A stretch of DNA of 64,000 bases from positions 124,001 through 188,000 of the forward strand of contig JAFDWH010000013.1 of the NCBI GenBank assembly GCA_018268595.1, in the 5' to 3' direction. Source of the stretch: Actinomycetota bacterium (lineage in GTDB: Bacteria > Actinomycetota > Thermoleophilia > Solirubrobacterales > Solirubrobacteraceae). The position numbers were made by a program, and so were the translations under genes. Numbering within the stretch: the stretch's first letter is position 1; each line of letters begins with the position of its first letter. The notes under the pieces were generated by a model. It was not told the origin of the DNA. It ran no database searches and saw nothing but the letters and a program-made list of their open reading frames with translations. This document shows positions 11,192-18,719 of the stretch, in pieces.

Positions 11192-11867
11192 GTTGGGTCT
11201 CTCCGGATTGGAAGACGTTGACGGCGTTGACGCCCGGCAGGTCGGCCTCGCCGAGCACCTCCTCGGTGCCGTGCGCGTCGTAGCGCTCGCGCCAGCCGGC
11301 GGGCGCGTTGCCCTGGATTCTGTCGCGCAGCTTGAGGATCCCGTGCATCAGCGCCTCCGGCCGCGGCGGGCAGCCCGGCACGTGCACGTCGATCGGCATG
11401 AACTTGTCGGCCGGCACGATCGCGTAGTTGTTGAAGACGCCCATCGAGGAGCAGCAGGCGCCCATCGCGATCGCCCATCGCGGCTCCAGCATCTGGTCGT
11501 AGATGCGGCGGACGACCGGCGCCATCTTGATCGAGACGCGGCCGGACAGGATCAGCAGGTCGGCCTGGCGCGGGGAGGCGCGGAACGCCTCGAAGCCGAA
11601 GCGCGCGATGTCGAGGCGCGCGCCCGGCAGCGACATCATCTCGATCGCGCAGCAGGCGAGCCCGAACGTCGCGGGGAAGAGGCTGTTGCCGCGCGCCCAC
11701 GCGACCGCCTTGTCGAGCGTGGTGGTGAGGACGCGCTCCTCGACGTACTGCTCCAGCTCCTCGTCGGGGATGTCGCCGCGCAGCATGTCGCGCGCGCGCA
11801 ACTGGCGGATGCGGAAGTCGCTGCTGTCGGCGGCTGCGCCGTTCAGCTTTGCGCGCGTCACTTCCAT
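11184..11867 (-). CDS. nuoB: NADH-quinone oxidoreductase subunit B (cluster N2)
   Basis: Subunit that holds the terminal [4Fe-4S] cluster N2, the direct electron donor to quinone, 227 aa. The tandem cysteines are in [11 protein letters not shown] near residue 72, and further ligands are in MGACCSSMG near residue 137 and PGCPPRPEA near residue 166. Start ATG 11867 gives [10 protein letters not shown] and overlaps nuoA by 10 nt. Compared with short NuoB proteins it has an extra N-terminal segment of about 50 residues and a C-terminal tail of about 45. Confidence 0.97.
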   Translation of the reverse strand: MEVTRAKLNGAAADSSDFRIRQLRARDMLRGDIPDEELEQYVEERVLTTTLDKAVAWARGNSLFPATFGLACCAIEMMSLPGARLDIARFGFEAFRASPRQADLLILSGRVSIKMAPVVRRIYDQMLEPRWAIAMGACCSSMGVFNNYAIVPADKFMPIDVHVPGCPPRPEALMHGILKLRDRIQGNAPAGWRERYDAHGTEEVLGEADLPGVNAVNVFQSGETQRA

Positions 11868-12223
11868 TCGAGCGCTCCCCGCCGCCATACGTACGCGAAG
11901 CCGACCATCAGCAGCGTCACGAAGACGGCGGTCTCGACGAGCGCGAAGGTCCCGAACGCGCGCAGCTCGACCGCGATCGGGTAGAGGAAGATCACCTCGA
12001 TGTCGAACAAGATGAACAACATCGCGATCAGGTAGAAGCTGATGCCGAAGCGGAAGTTGCGTGTCACCTCGCTCGGCAGGCCACACTCGTAGGGAGTGAG
12101 CTGCGACTGACGGGACGCCGCCGCACGCTTCGGCCCGAGCAGCCGCGGGGCTGTCCCGAAGGCGCCCGCGACGACGAGTCCGATCGCGAGGAAGACGATC
12201 GCTGGTCCGTAGCTGGTCAGCAA
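11858..12223 (-). CDS. nuoA: NADH-quinone oxidoreductase subunit A
   Basis: Three-helix membrane subunit A, first gene of the nuo operon, 121 aa. The conserved loop PYECGLPSE and the segment [26 protein letters not shown] are readable (F-x-I-x-F then FDIEV). The start is TTG 12223 (MLTSYGP); no ATG or GTG gives a better N-terminus and no Shine-Dalgarno sequence is seen. A -10-like TATAAC ends 10 nt upstream, so the operon may begin with a leaderless TTG. Confidence 0.93.
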   Translation of the reverse strand: MLTSYGPAIVFLAIGLVVAGAFGTAPRLLGPKRAAASRQSQLTPYECGLPSEVTRNFRFGISFYLIAMLFILFDIEVIFLYPIAVELRAFGTFALVETAVFVTLLMVGFAYVWRRGALEWK

Positions 12224-12233
12224 AGCGTTGCGG

Positions 12234-12239
12234 GTTATA
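12234..12239 (-). promoter_or_regulatory. candidate -10 of the nuo operon
   Basis: TATAAC on the minus strand, 10 nt before the nuoA TTG, with TTACAA 18 nt further upstream as a possible -35. The position implies a leaderless or nearly leaderless transcript. Confidence 0.45.
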
Positions 12240-12259
12240 GCACCGCGCGAGGGCGGTTT

Positions 12260-12274
12260 GTAACAACGTGTTAC
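12260..12274. promoter_or_regulatory. palindrome in the nuo promoter region
   Basis: Perfect inverted repeat GTAACA-ACG-TGTTAC that covers the presumed -35 region of nuoA. This is a typical operator position. It is not the Rex consensus known from streptomycete nuo promoters. It also lies about 95 nt upstream of the rightward gene at 12369. Confidence 0.4.
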
Positions 12275-12355
12275 TTAGTGCGGAAACGCTCGATGTGATC
12301 GTGCGAAAACGCGCTTGGAGACCCGTGCGGGAGGGCTGCCCGGCGCGCGCTCGAA

Positions 12356-12361
12356 TAGGGT
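12356..12361 (+). promoter_or_regulatory. -10-like TAGGGT
   Basis: TANNNT hexamer 7 nt before ATG 12369; no Shine-Dalgarno sequence is seen, which suggests a leaderless transcript. Confidence 0.5.
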
Positions 12362-12368
12362 CCGCGCG

Positions 12369-12821
12369 ATGGTCGTCGTCCATGTCGTCACCGGTGCCGC
12401 GCTGCTCGTCCTGAACCTCGCCGCGGGGCTGCTCGGCGCGTGGTGCTGGTACCGCGTCGAGCCGAGCACGCGCTTCTGGCAGCTGCTGCGCGCGGGGCAG
12501 GCGGCGATCGTGCTGCAGGTGGTGCTCGGCGGGCTCCTGCTCGCGCTCGGCCACAAGCCGGGCGACGACCTGCACATCCTCTACGGGGCGCTGCCGCTGG
12601 TCGTCTCGTTCGTCGCCGAGCAGCTGCGGATCGGCTCGGCCGACGCGATCCTCGCCGCGCGCGGCTACGACTCGGCCGCCGACGTCGGCGAGCTGCCGCC
12701 GGACGAGCAGCGCGTGGTGGTGCTGTCGATCGTGCGCCGCGAGATGGGCGTGATGGCGGTCGCGTGCTTCGTCGTGGTCGCGCTCGCGCTGCGCGCGGCG
12801 ACCACGTCCGGCGCGTTCTGA
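12369..12821 (+). CDS. four-helix membrane protein, function unknown
   Basis: 150 aa. Four hydrophobic helices are visible, near residues 3-25, 40-60, 70-87 and 122-145. A short loop with GHKPGDDLH precedes helix 3, and a cytoplasmic-type charged loop lies between helices 3 and 4. Histidines at residue 5 and in [13 protein letters not shown], together with Arg/Trp residues near the membrane face, recall small haem- or quinone-binding membrane proteins, but no family is recognised. ATG 12369 is preferred over the upstream in-frame ATG because of the TAGGGT box 7 nt before it. It is divergent from nuo, so a respiratory link is possible but unproven. Confidence 0.75.
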   Translation: MVVVHVVTGAALLVLNLAAGLLGAWCWYRVEPSTRFWQLLRAGQAAIVLQVVLGGLLLALGHKPGDDLHILYGALPLVVSFVAEQLRIGSADAILAARGYDSAADVGELPPDEQRVVVLSIVRREMGVMAVACFVVVALALRAATTSGAF

Positions 12822-12838
12822 GCCGAGCGGCGCGCCCC

Positions 12839-13471
12839 TCAGCCGGCCGGCCGGCGGGCCTCCGCCCACAGCGCACGGTCGCCCGGTTCGCGCCGGACGC
12901 GCACGTCGACGAAGCCGGCGTCGCGCAGCCGGCGCTCGAGCGAGCGCGCCGTGTAGCCGGTGCGGTGGGCCATGAAGTGGAAGCCGCGGGAGATTTCGCG
13001 GCCGTGCCCGTAGACCATGTCGAGCGGCGTGATCGGACCGGCCTCCGACTCGTAGAGCGCGTCGTCGAGGCGCCCCGACGCTATCCGTTCGGCCGCCCGT
13101 TGCAGGTCGGGCGTGGTGATCAGCGCGAGGCCGCCGGGGCGCAGCACGCGCAGGAACTCGCCGAAGACCTGCGGCACCTCGTGCGCGAAGACGTGCTCGA
13201 TGTTGTGCGAGGACCAGAGCGCGTCGACCGACGCCGACGGCACCGTCTCCCGCATGTCGATCATGTCGGCGACGATGTCGGGCAGCTGGGCGCGGTCGAT
13301 GTCGAGCCGCAGCTCACGCCACTCCGCGCCGTGGAAGCGCTCGTGCAGGTTGTCGGCGGCCGGCGGCCCGCAGCCCACGTGCAGCACGAGCCTGCGACCG
13401 TCGTCCGTCGCGAACAGGTCGGGCGACGGCTGTCCGTCGCGTCCGTCGCGTCGCTTGCGCGTGCCGAGCAT
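12839..13471 (-). CDS. SAM-dependent methyltransferase, class I (copy 2)
   Basis: 210 aa. Rossmann-type methyltransferase (Methyltransf_11-like). Motif I is [14 protein letters not shown] (residues ~29-42) and the acidic motif II is [34 protein letters not shown] carries motif IV and post-IV, with LRPGG near residue 120. The substrate is unknown. It is the second of two adjacent paralogues with the same N-terminus (MLGTRKRR versus MLGTRRRR) and the same layout. Its ATG overlaps the upstream copy's stop by one base (TGATG). The C-terminus differs, ending in [11 protein letters not shown]. Confidence 0.85.
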   Translation of the reverse strand: MLGTRKRRDGRDGQPSPDLFATDDGRRLVLHVGCGPPAADNLHERFHGAEWRELRLDIDRAQLPDIVADMIDMRETVPSASVDALWSSHNIEHVFAHEVPQVFGEFLRVLRPGGLALITTPDLQRAAERIASGRLDDALYESEAGPITPLDMVYGHGREISRGFHFMAHRTGYTARSLERRLRDAGFVDVRVRREPGDRALWAEARRPAG

Positions 13472-14100
13472 CAGCGCGGACCGCCCGGGATCGGCTTGCG
13501 CCCGTTGGCCCACAGCGCGAACTCGTGCACGCCGACGCGCAGCGCCACGAAGCCGGCCTGGCTGAGCCTGCGCGTGAGCGTTCTCACGGTGAAGCCGGTT
13601 CGGTGCGCCATGTACTCGCGCCCGCTCGCGATTTCGGCGCGGAAGCCGTAGACGACGTCGAGCGCGGCGATGTCGCCGGCGGGCCCGGTGTAGAGCCGCT
13701 CCTCGAGCCGCCCGGCGGCGATCGCTCTCGCGACGCTCTGCAGGTCCGGGGTCGCGATCACGACCTCGCCGCCGGGCCGCAGCACGCGCAGGAACTCGCC
13801 GAACACGAGCGGCACCTCGTGCGCGAAGACGTGCTCGATGTTGTGGTGCGAGAAGACCGCGTCGACTGCGTCGGTCGGCACAGGCGTCATGTCGGTGATG
13901 CTCGCGACGACGTCCGGGTCGCAGCCCGGGTCGATGTCGAGCCGCACCTCGCGCCACTCCGGCCTACGGAAGTCGCGGAACAGCGTCGCCTGGTCGTCGG
14001 GCGGGCCGCAGCCGACCTGCAGCACGAGCCTGCGACCGTCGTCCGTCGCGAACAGGTCGGACGACGGCTGTCCACCCCGTCTCCTGCGTGTCCCGAGCAT
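13471..14100 (-). CDS. SAM-dependent methyltransferase, class I (copy 1)
   Basis: 209 aa, first of a tandem pair of paralogous methyltransferases. The glycine-rich SAM loop is VLQVGCGPPDDQ, the acidic motif LRLDIDPG, and [20 protein letters not shown] precedes [11 protein letters not shown]. The C-terminal domain has MAHRTGFTVRTLTRRL, shared with the neighbour. Start ATG 14100 has GGGGGA as ribosome binding site, and a TAAAAT box lies about 30 nt upstream. The two copies are probably co-transcribed. No partner gene indicates the methyl acceptor. Confidence 0.85.
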   Translation of the reverse strand: MLGTRRRRGGQPSSDLFATDDGRRLVLQVGCGPPDDQATLFRDFRRPEWREVRLDIDPGCDPDVVASITDMTPVPTDAVDAVFSHHNIEHVFAHEVPLVFGEFLRVLRPGGEVVIATPDLQSVARAIAAGRLEERLYTGPAGDIAALDVVYGFRAEIASGREYMAHRTGFTVRTLTRRLSQAGFVALRVGVHEFALWANGRKPIPGGPR

Positions 14101-14131
14101 CGCGCTTCCCCCTGGTCGAGCCCCGGGAAGC

Positions 14132-14137
14132 ATTTTA
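14132..14137 (-). promoter_or_regulatory. -10-like TAAAAT of the methyltransferase pair
   Basis: TAAAAT on the minus strand in an AT-rich spot (cattttacct), about 30 nt upstream of ATG 14100. With GGGGGA before the start this is a leadered promoter. Confidence 0.5.
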
Positions 14138-14152
14138 CCTCTTAGCGGTGTA

Positions 14153-14638
14153 TCAGTGGTCCGCGAGCGCGCGGTAGCCGCCGCGGTACCACAGCAGCGG
14201 GTCGCCGTCGACGAGGTCCAGCGCGGCAACCTCGCCGATCGCGATCTCGTGGTCGCCGGCCGGCACCAGCTCGCGCAGGTCGCAGACGATCCAGGCGAGC
14301 GCGGCGTCGAGGATCGGCATGCCGTCCTCGATGCGGTGCGGCACGTCGCGCAGCTTCTCCGCCTCGGGCACCTTGGAGGCGAACACGCGCGCGACGTCCT
14401 CGGCGCCGGAGCGCAGGACGTTGACGGCGAAGCGCCCCGCGTCGCGCACGAGCGGCAGCGTGCGGGCGGACTGCTCGAAGCACACGAGCGCGAGCAGCGG
14501 GTCGAGCGAGACCGAGCAGACGGCGTTCGCCGTCATGCCGCCCTCGCCGGCGGGACCGGCGACGGTGATGACCGCCACGCCCGTCGCGAAGTGGCCGAAG
14601 ACCGTGCGATAGCGGTCGGGGTCGGGGGCGCTCGGCAT
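14153..14638 (-). CDS. flavin reductase domain protein (NAD(P)H:flavin oxidoreductase type)
   Basis: 161 aa, split-barrel flavin reductase family (Flavin_Reduct, HpaC/FRED-like). Such enzymes reduce free FMN or FAD for two-component monooxygenases. The family pattern is visible from residue 10: YRTVFGHFATGVAVIT, then GMTANAVCSVSLDPLLALVC, RFAVNVL, and a C-terminal G-x-Y-RAL. The length is standard. No monooxygenase partner lies nearby. ATG 14638 is the first in-frame ATG that fits the family start. Confidence 0.88.
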   Translation of the reverse strand: MPSAPDPDRYRTVFGHFATGVAVITVAGPAGEGGMTANAVCSVSLDPLLALVCFEQSARTLPLVRDAGRFAVNVLRSGAEDVARVFASKVPEAEKLRDVPHRIEDGMPILDAALAWIVCDLRELVPAGDHEIAIGEVAALDLVDGDPLLWYRGGYRALADH

Positions 14639-14646
14639 GGGCGCTG

Positions 14647-14652
14647 GTTGTA
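14647..14652 (-). promoter_or_regulatory. weak -10-like TACAAC
   Basis: TACAAC on the minus strand, 8 nt before the flavin reductase ATG. It fits TANNNT except for the last base, so it is a weak call made by position. Confidence 0.25.
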
Positions 14653-14664
14653 TCAGCCCGGATG

Positions 14665-14705
14665 GCCCGCGGCCGCACCGGGAGGGGATCGGTGCGGCCG
14701 CGGGC
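14665..14705. terminator. 16-bp G+C hairpin without U-tract
   Basis: Perfect 16-bp inverted repeat (arms 14665-14680 and 14690-14705) with a 9-nt loop. It lies between the flavin reductase and the lipoprotein gene, both on the minus strand, and can end the lipoprotein transcript. No T-run follows on either strand. The 14639-14877 stretch holds no convincing gene. Confidence 0.5.
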
Positions 14706-14832
14706 GGGTGCCGGAGAAGGCACGTCCCGACGCCGACCCTCTGGTTGCCGCCGTGAGGACGATCGCGTTCAAGATCGTCACGCCGGCGCCGGGACTGTTC
14801 GACGTTTCGCCGCCGCTCGGCGGTGTCCTGCC

Positions 14833-14862
14833 GCACGCGCGCGCTTGCACGCGCGCGTGCAA
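14833..14862. terminator. overlapping palindromes after the cupredoxin-like lipoprotein gene
   Basis: An 11-bp stem (14833-14843 with 14850-14860) overlaps a perfect 18-bp palindrome at 14845-14862 (TTGCAC-GCGCGC-GTGCAA). It lies 16 nt past the stop of the minus-strand lipoprotein gene, so termination is the simplest reading. The perfect symmetry would also suit a protein-binding site. Confidence 0.4.
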
Positions 14863-14877
14863 AACGGCCGGGCCGGC

Positions 14878-15261
14878 TCAGCGCGCCACGATCGTGCCGT
14901 GCTCGCCGAGCGTGTCGTGACGCTCGACCGCGCACGCGTCGACGTAGCGCCCGGGCGCCAGCTCGACGACCAGCCGCGCCGTCTGCCCCGGGCGCAGCGG
15001 CGGGCTCGTCGCGAGCGTGCGCGTGCGGTCGCCGCTGCGCAGCTGGAGCCGGTGGACCGTCGCGCCCCCGTTGCGCACCACGATCTCGACGCGGCCGGCC
15101 GGCACGCGCACCGCCTGCGGCTCGACGCGGTACTCCGACAGCGTCAGCCGCAGCGGCGCCGCGTCGACCGCCACGGGCGCCGGCTCGCCGCACCCGGCGA
15201 GCGCCGCCGCGGCCGCCGCGCCGGCAGCCGCCGCCAGGGGCAGCGGGGGGAGGGAGGGCAT
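14878..15261 (-). CDS. cupredoxin-like lipoprotein
   Basis: 127 aa. The N-terminus is an Ala-rich signal peptide with lipobox LAGC (Cys24), so the protein is probably anchored outside the membrane. The rest is a beta-rich domain with PAGRVEIVVRNGGATVHRLQL and CAVERHDTLGEHG, which line up with the ligand strands of plastocyanin-type cupredoxins. His (VHR), Cys and His are at ligand spacing, but the position of the axial Met holds Glu, with a His right after it. Copper binding is therefore inferred and may be altered. It is divergent from the cytochrome c gene. Confidence 0.75.
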   Translation of the reverse strand: MPSLPPLPLAAAAGAAAAAALAGCGEPAPVAVDAAPLRLTLSEYRVEPQAVRVPAGRVEIVVRNGGATVHRLQLRSGDRTRTLATSPPLRPGQTARLVVELAPGRYVDACAVERHDTLGEHGTIVAR

Positions 15262-15279
15262 CGCGGCGGGATTCTTCCG

Positions 15280-15285
15280 TATGAT
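15280..15285 (+). promoter_or_regulatory. -10-like TATGAT
   Basis: TATGAT, close to the consensus -10, ends 10 nt before ATG 15296. It supports that start over the ATGs at 15281 and 15284, which lie inside the box. Confidence 0.45.
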
Positions 15286-15295
15286 GCGCGGCCGC

Positions 15296-15796
15296 ATGCT
15301 CCGCCCCACGAAGTCGATCCTCCTCCCCCTGCTCGCTGTCGCCCTCGCGCTCCCGCTCGCCGCCTGCGGCGAGCAGCGCATCGAGGTCCCCAGCTCGAGC
15401 CCCCAGCACGCCGGCGCCGAGCTGTTCTCACAGCGCTGCGCGGGCTGCCACACCTTCCGCGTCGCCGCCACGCAGGGCGGCTCCTCCAACGTCCGCACGC
15501 GCGAGCGCACGGACGGCCCGAACTTCAACACCCGTCGCGAGTGCATCGAGCGCGTCCTGTACGCGATCGAGAACGGCGGCTTCTCCGGCGCGATCATGCC
15601 GCAGAACATCGTCGTCGGCGACCAGGCGAGAGAGGTCGCGGACTTCGTCGCCCACTACGCCGGCAAGGACGCGAAGGGCCCGCGCCCCGACGGCAGCGGC
15701 AGCGCGGCGAACGGCTTCCACTGCACGGGCACGACCGCCCCCGGCGGCAGCGCGCAGACGACGCCTTCGCCGACGGCACCCGCGGGCGGCGGCTGA
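15296..15796 (+). CDS. cytochrome c lipoprotein
   Basis: 166 aa. Signal peptide with lipobox LAAC (Cys24), then a class I c-type haem motif CAGCH near residues 49-53. A likely axial methionine lies in GAIMPQ, and a C-terminal helix (AREVADFVAHYAG) is typical of cytochrome c. A low-complexity Gly/Ser/Thr/Pro tail with one extra Cys follows. It probably acts as an electron carrier on the outer face of the membrane. Its divergent neighbour encodes a cupredoxin-like lipoprotein. Starts at 15281 or 15284 are possible, but the TATGAT box favours 15296. Confidence 0.88.
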   Translation: MLRPTKSILLPLLAVALALPLAACGEQRIEVPSSSPQHAGAELFSQRCAGCHTFRVAATQGGSSNVRTRERTDGPNFNTRRECIERVLYAIENGGFSGAIMPQNIVVGDQAREVADFVAHYAGKDAKGPRPDGSGSAANGFHCTGTTAPGGSAQTTPSPTAPAGGG

Positions 15797-15825
15797 CGCG
15801 CGGCGGGAAGGGGAGCCCGCCGCCC

Positions 15826-17067
15826 ATGCTCGACCTCAGGCTGATCCGCCGCGACCCCGACGCCGTCCGCAGCGCGCTGGCGCGGCGCGGGGACGTGGCC
15901 GCCGACGCGATCGACCGCCTGCTCGCCGCCGACGAGCGCTGGCGCGAGCTGACGACGCAGCTGGAGACGCTGCAGGCCGAGCAGAACGAGGCGACGCGCG
16001 CGCTGCGCGGCGCCCCGACCGACGAGCAGCGCGCCCAGCTGCGCACGCTGTCCGAGCGCGGCCGTGCGCTGTCCGACGCGCAGGCCGGCGTGGCGGCGGA
16101 GCGCGACGAGCTGCTGCGCGCGCTGCCGAACGTCCCGGCCGCCGACGCGGCGCCCGAGGACACCGTCGTGCGTGAGTGGGGCGCGGCCGGCAAGAGCGGC
16201 AGGGACCACCTCGAGCTGGCCGGCGAGCGGATCGACATGGAGCGCGGCGCGCGGCTGTCCGGCAGCCGCTTCGCGTATCTGCGCGGCGACCTCGTGCTGC
16301 TCGAGCTGGCGCTCGTGCGCTGGGCGATGACGCAGCTCGTCGGCGCGGGCTTCGAGCCGGTGATCCCGCCGGTGCTGGTGCGCGAGCATGCGCTGTACGG
16401 GACCGGGATGCTGCCCGACACCGAGCAGCAGATCTACCGGCTGGCGGACGACGACCTGTACCTCGTCGGCACCTCCGAGGTCGCGCTCGCCTCGCTCCAC
16501 GCCGGCGAGATCCTCGACGCCGGCGAGTTGCCGCGCCGCTACGCCGGCTTCTCCCCCTGCTTCCGCCGCGAGGCCGGGGCGGCCGGCAGAGACACGCGCG
16601 GGATCTTCCGCGTCCACCAGTTCGAGAAGGTCGAGATGTTCAGCTTCGTCGCGCCGGAGGACTCGGCCGACGAGCACGAGCGAATCCTCGCGCTCGAGGA
16701 GTCGATCCTGCAGGCGCTCGAGATCCCCTACCGCGTCGTCAACATCGCGGTGAACGACCTCGGCGCGAGCGCGGCGAAGAAGTACGACTGCGAGGCGTGG
16801 CTGCCCGGGCAGGGCCGCTACCGCGAGCTGACGTCCTGCTCGAACACGACCGACTTCCAGGCGCGCCGGCTGGAGATCCGCTACCGCCCGCGGGACGCGA
16901 AGAAGCCGGAGACGCTGCACACGCTCAACGGCACCGCGGTCGCCGTCGGGCGCACGCTGATCGCGCTGCTCGAGAACGGCCAGCAGGACGACGGCACGAT
17001 CGTCATCCCGCCGGCGCTGGTGGCGGCCGGCGCGCCGGCGACGCTCGCCGCGGCCGTCGGAGGCTGA
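15826..17067 (+). CDS. serS: serine--tRNA ligase
   Basis: Class II aminoacyl-tRNA synthetase that charges tRNA-Ser (and tRNA-Sec where present), 413 aa. The N-terminal coiled-coil arm with Arg/Glu/Ala heptads spans about residues 30-100. Then come motif 1 (GFEPVIPPVLV), the TSEVAL segment, motif 2 with FSPCFRREAGAAGRDTRGIFR, and motif 3 (NGTAVAVGRTLIALLEN). GGGGAG upstream of ATG 15826 serves as ribosome binding site. Its stop shares one base with the next start (TGATG). Confidence 0.98.
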   Translation: MLDLRLIRRDPDAVRSALARRGDVAADAIDRLLAADERWRELTTQLETLQAEQNEATRALRGAPTDEQRAQLRTLSERGRALSDAQAGVAAERDELLRALPNVPAADAAPEDTVVREWGAAGKSGRDHLELAGERIDMERGARLSGSRFAYLRGDLVLLELALVRWAMTQLVGAGFEPVIPPVLVREHALYGTGMLPDTEQQIYRLADDDLYLVGTSEVALASLHAGEILDAGELPRRYAGFSPCFRREAGAAGRDTRGIFRVHQFEKVEMFSFVAPEDSADEHERILALEESILQALEIPYRVVNIAVNDLGASAAKKYDCEAWLPGQGRYRELTSCSNTTDFQARRLEIRYRPRDAKKPETLHTLNGTAVAVGRTLIALLENGQQDDGTIVIPPALVAAGAPATLAAAVGG

Positions 17068-18716
17068 TGGCCCGGGGTCGCGCAGGACGGGCGCTCGCCG
17101 CCGGCCTCGCCGGCGTGACCGCCTACGACCTGTTGCAGCGCCGCCACGCGATCCTGCGCAACTTCCCGATCATCGGGCACCTGCGCTACCTGCTCGAGCT
17201 GTTCGGCCCGGAGCTGCGCCAGTACATCGTCACGAGCAACGACGAGGAGCGGCCGTTCAACCGCGACCAGCGCCGCTGGATCTACGCCTCCGCCAAGGCG
17301 CAGACGAACACGTTCGGGTTCGGGACCGACAACGAGATGGAGTCGGTCAGCGCGATGCTCGCGATCCGGCACGCGCCGTTCCCGGCGCCGCCGCCCGCGG
17401 ACGGCGAGCCCGGCGGCTTCCCCGACTACGCGATCCCGGCCGGCAAGGTGCTGGGCGCCGCGCGCGGGCGGCGGCACACGTTCCGCCCCGCCTCGCTCGT
17501 GAACGTCTCCGGCATGAGCTTCGGCGCGCTGTCCGGCCCGGCGGTGCACGCGCTCAACGAGGGCTGCCGGCTGGTCGGCTGCCTGCAGTCGACCGGCGAG
17601 GGCGGCCTCGCTCCGCAGCACTGCCAGGGCGGCGAGCTGGTCTTCCAGATCGGGACCGGCTACTTCGGCTGCCGCGACGCGCAGGGCCGCTTCTCGCTCG
17701 AGCGGCTGCGGGAGACGATCGCCGGCCACCCGGTGCGGGCGATCGAGATCAAGCTCTCGCAGGGCGCGAAGCCCGGCCTCGGCGGGCTGCTGCCGGCCGC
17801 CAAGGTGACGCCCGAGATCGCCGCGATCCGCGGCGTCGAGGCGGGGCGCGACTGCGTCAGCCCGCCCGGCCACAGCGCGTTCTCGAGCGTCGACGAGCTG
17901 CTCGACGTCGTCGAGGCGATCGCCGACGGCACCGGCCTGCCGGTCGGGATCAAGTCGGCCGTCGGCGAGCAGGCGTTCTGGGACGAGCTGGCCGAGACGA
18001 TGGCGCGCGACCGCGGGCGCGGCGTCGACTACGTGCTGGTCGACGGCGGCGAGGGCGGCACCGGCGCCGCCCCGCTGACGTTCACCGACCACGTCGCGCT
18101 GCCGTTCAAGCTCGGCTTCGCGCGCGTCTACGCGGCGTTCGCGCGCGCGGGGATCGCGGAGGACGTCGTGTTCGCCGGCAGCGGCAAGCTCGGCTTCCCC
18201 GACCAGGCGCTGTGCGCGCTCGCGCTCGGCGCCGACATGGTCAACGTCGGGCGCGAGGCGATGATGGCGATCGGCTGCATCCAGGCGCAGCGCTGCCACA
18301 CCGGCCGCTGTCCGACCGGCGTCGCGACGCAGAACGCGTGGCTGACCGGAGGCCTCGACCCGCAGCTGAAGGCGGTCCGTCACGCGACCTACGTGCGCGC
18401 GCTGCGCGGCGAGCTGCTCGCGCTCGCGCGCACCTGCGGCGTCGCGCACCCGGCGCTCGTCGACCCGGGGCGGATCGAGATCGTCGGCGAGCGCTTCACG
18501 AGCGCGCCGCTGCACGAGGTGCTCGGCTACGAGCCGGGCTGGGCGGTGCCGCCGCCGGCGCGGCGCGCCGAGCTCGAGGCGCTGATGAGCGCGCGGACCG
18601 GCTTCCGCCCGCCCGGGCCGGAGCTGGGTCCGCTGCCGGGCGACGGGACCGGCGGCGACGGCGCCGTGCCGGACGCGCCGGCGCGCCAGCCGCGCGTCCC
18701 GCCGGTCGCCGGCTGA
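17067..18716 (+). CDS. GltB-like FMN-binding glutamate synthase domain protein
   Basis: 549 aa. It matches the stand-alone FMN domain (Glu_synthase family) of glutamate synthase and lacks both the glutaminase domain and a small subunit. Visible features are NVSGMSFGALSGPAVHALNEG, STGEGGLAPQH, IEIKLSQGAKPGLGG, the FMN/phosphate loop VDGGEGGTGAAPLTF, and a Cys cluster (CIQAQRCHTGRCPTGVATQ, three Cys) that fits the 3Fe-4S site. An N-terminal hydrophobic stretch may touch the membrane. The true substrate of these proteins is unsettled. Its start overlaps serS by one base. Confidence 0.88.
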   Translation: MARGRAGRALAAGLAGVTAYDLLQRRHAILRNFPIIGHLRYLLELFGPELRQYIVTSNDEERPFNRDQRRWIYASAKAQTNTFGFGTDNEMESVSAMLAIRHAPFPAPPPADGEPGGFPDYAIPAGKVLGAARGRRHTFRPASLVNVSGMSFGALSGPAVHALNEGCRLVGCLQSTGEGGLAPQHCQGGELVFQIGTGYFGCRDAQGRFSLERLRETIAGHPVRAIEIKLSQGAKPGLGGLLPAAKVTPEIAAIRGVEAGRDCVSPPGHSAFSSVDELLDVVEAIADGTGLPVGIKSAVGEQAFWDELAETMARDRGRGVDYVLVDGGEGGTGAAPLTFTDHVALPFKLGFARVYAAFARAGIAEDVVFAGSGKLGFPDQALCALALGADMVNVGREAMMAIGCIQAQRCHTGRCPTGVATQNAWLTGGLDPQLKAVRHATYVRALRGELLALARTCGVAHPALVDPGRIEIVGERFTSAPLHEVLGYEPGWAVPPPARRAELEALMSARTGFRPPGPELGPLPGDGTGGDGAVPDAPARQPRVPPVAG

Positions 18717-18719
18717 GCG

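Noticed and set aside
14639-14877. Short minus-strand frame of 69 codons at 14653-14862
   Set aside because: It covers two strong hairpins, lacks a ribosome binding site and has no recognisable protein character.
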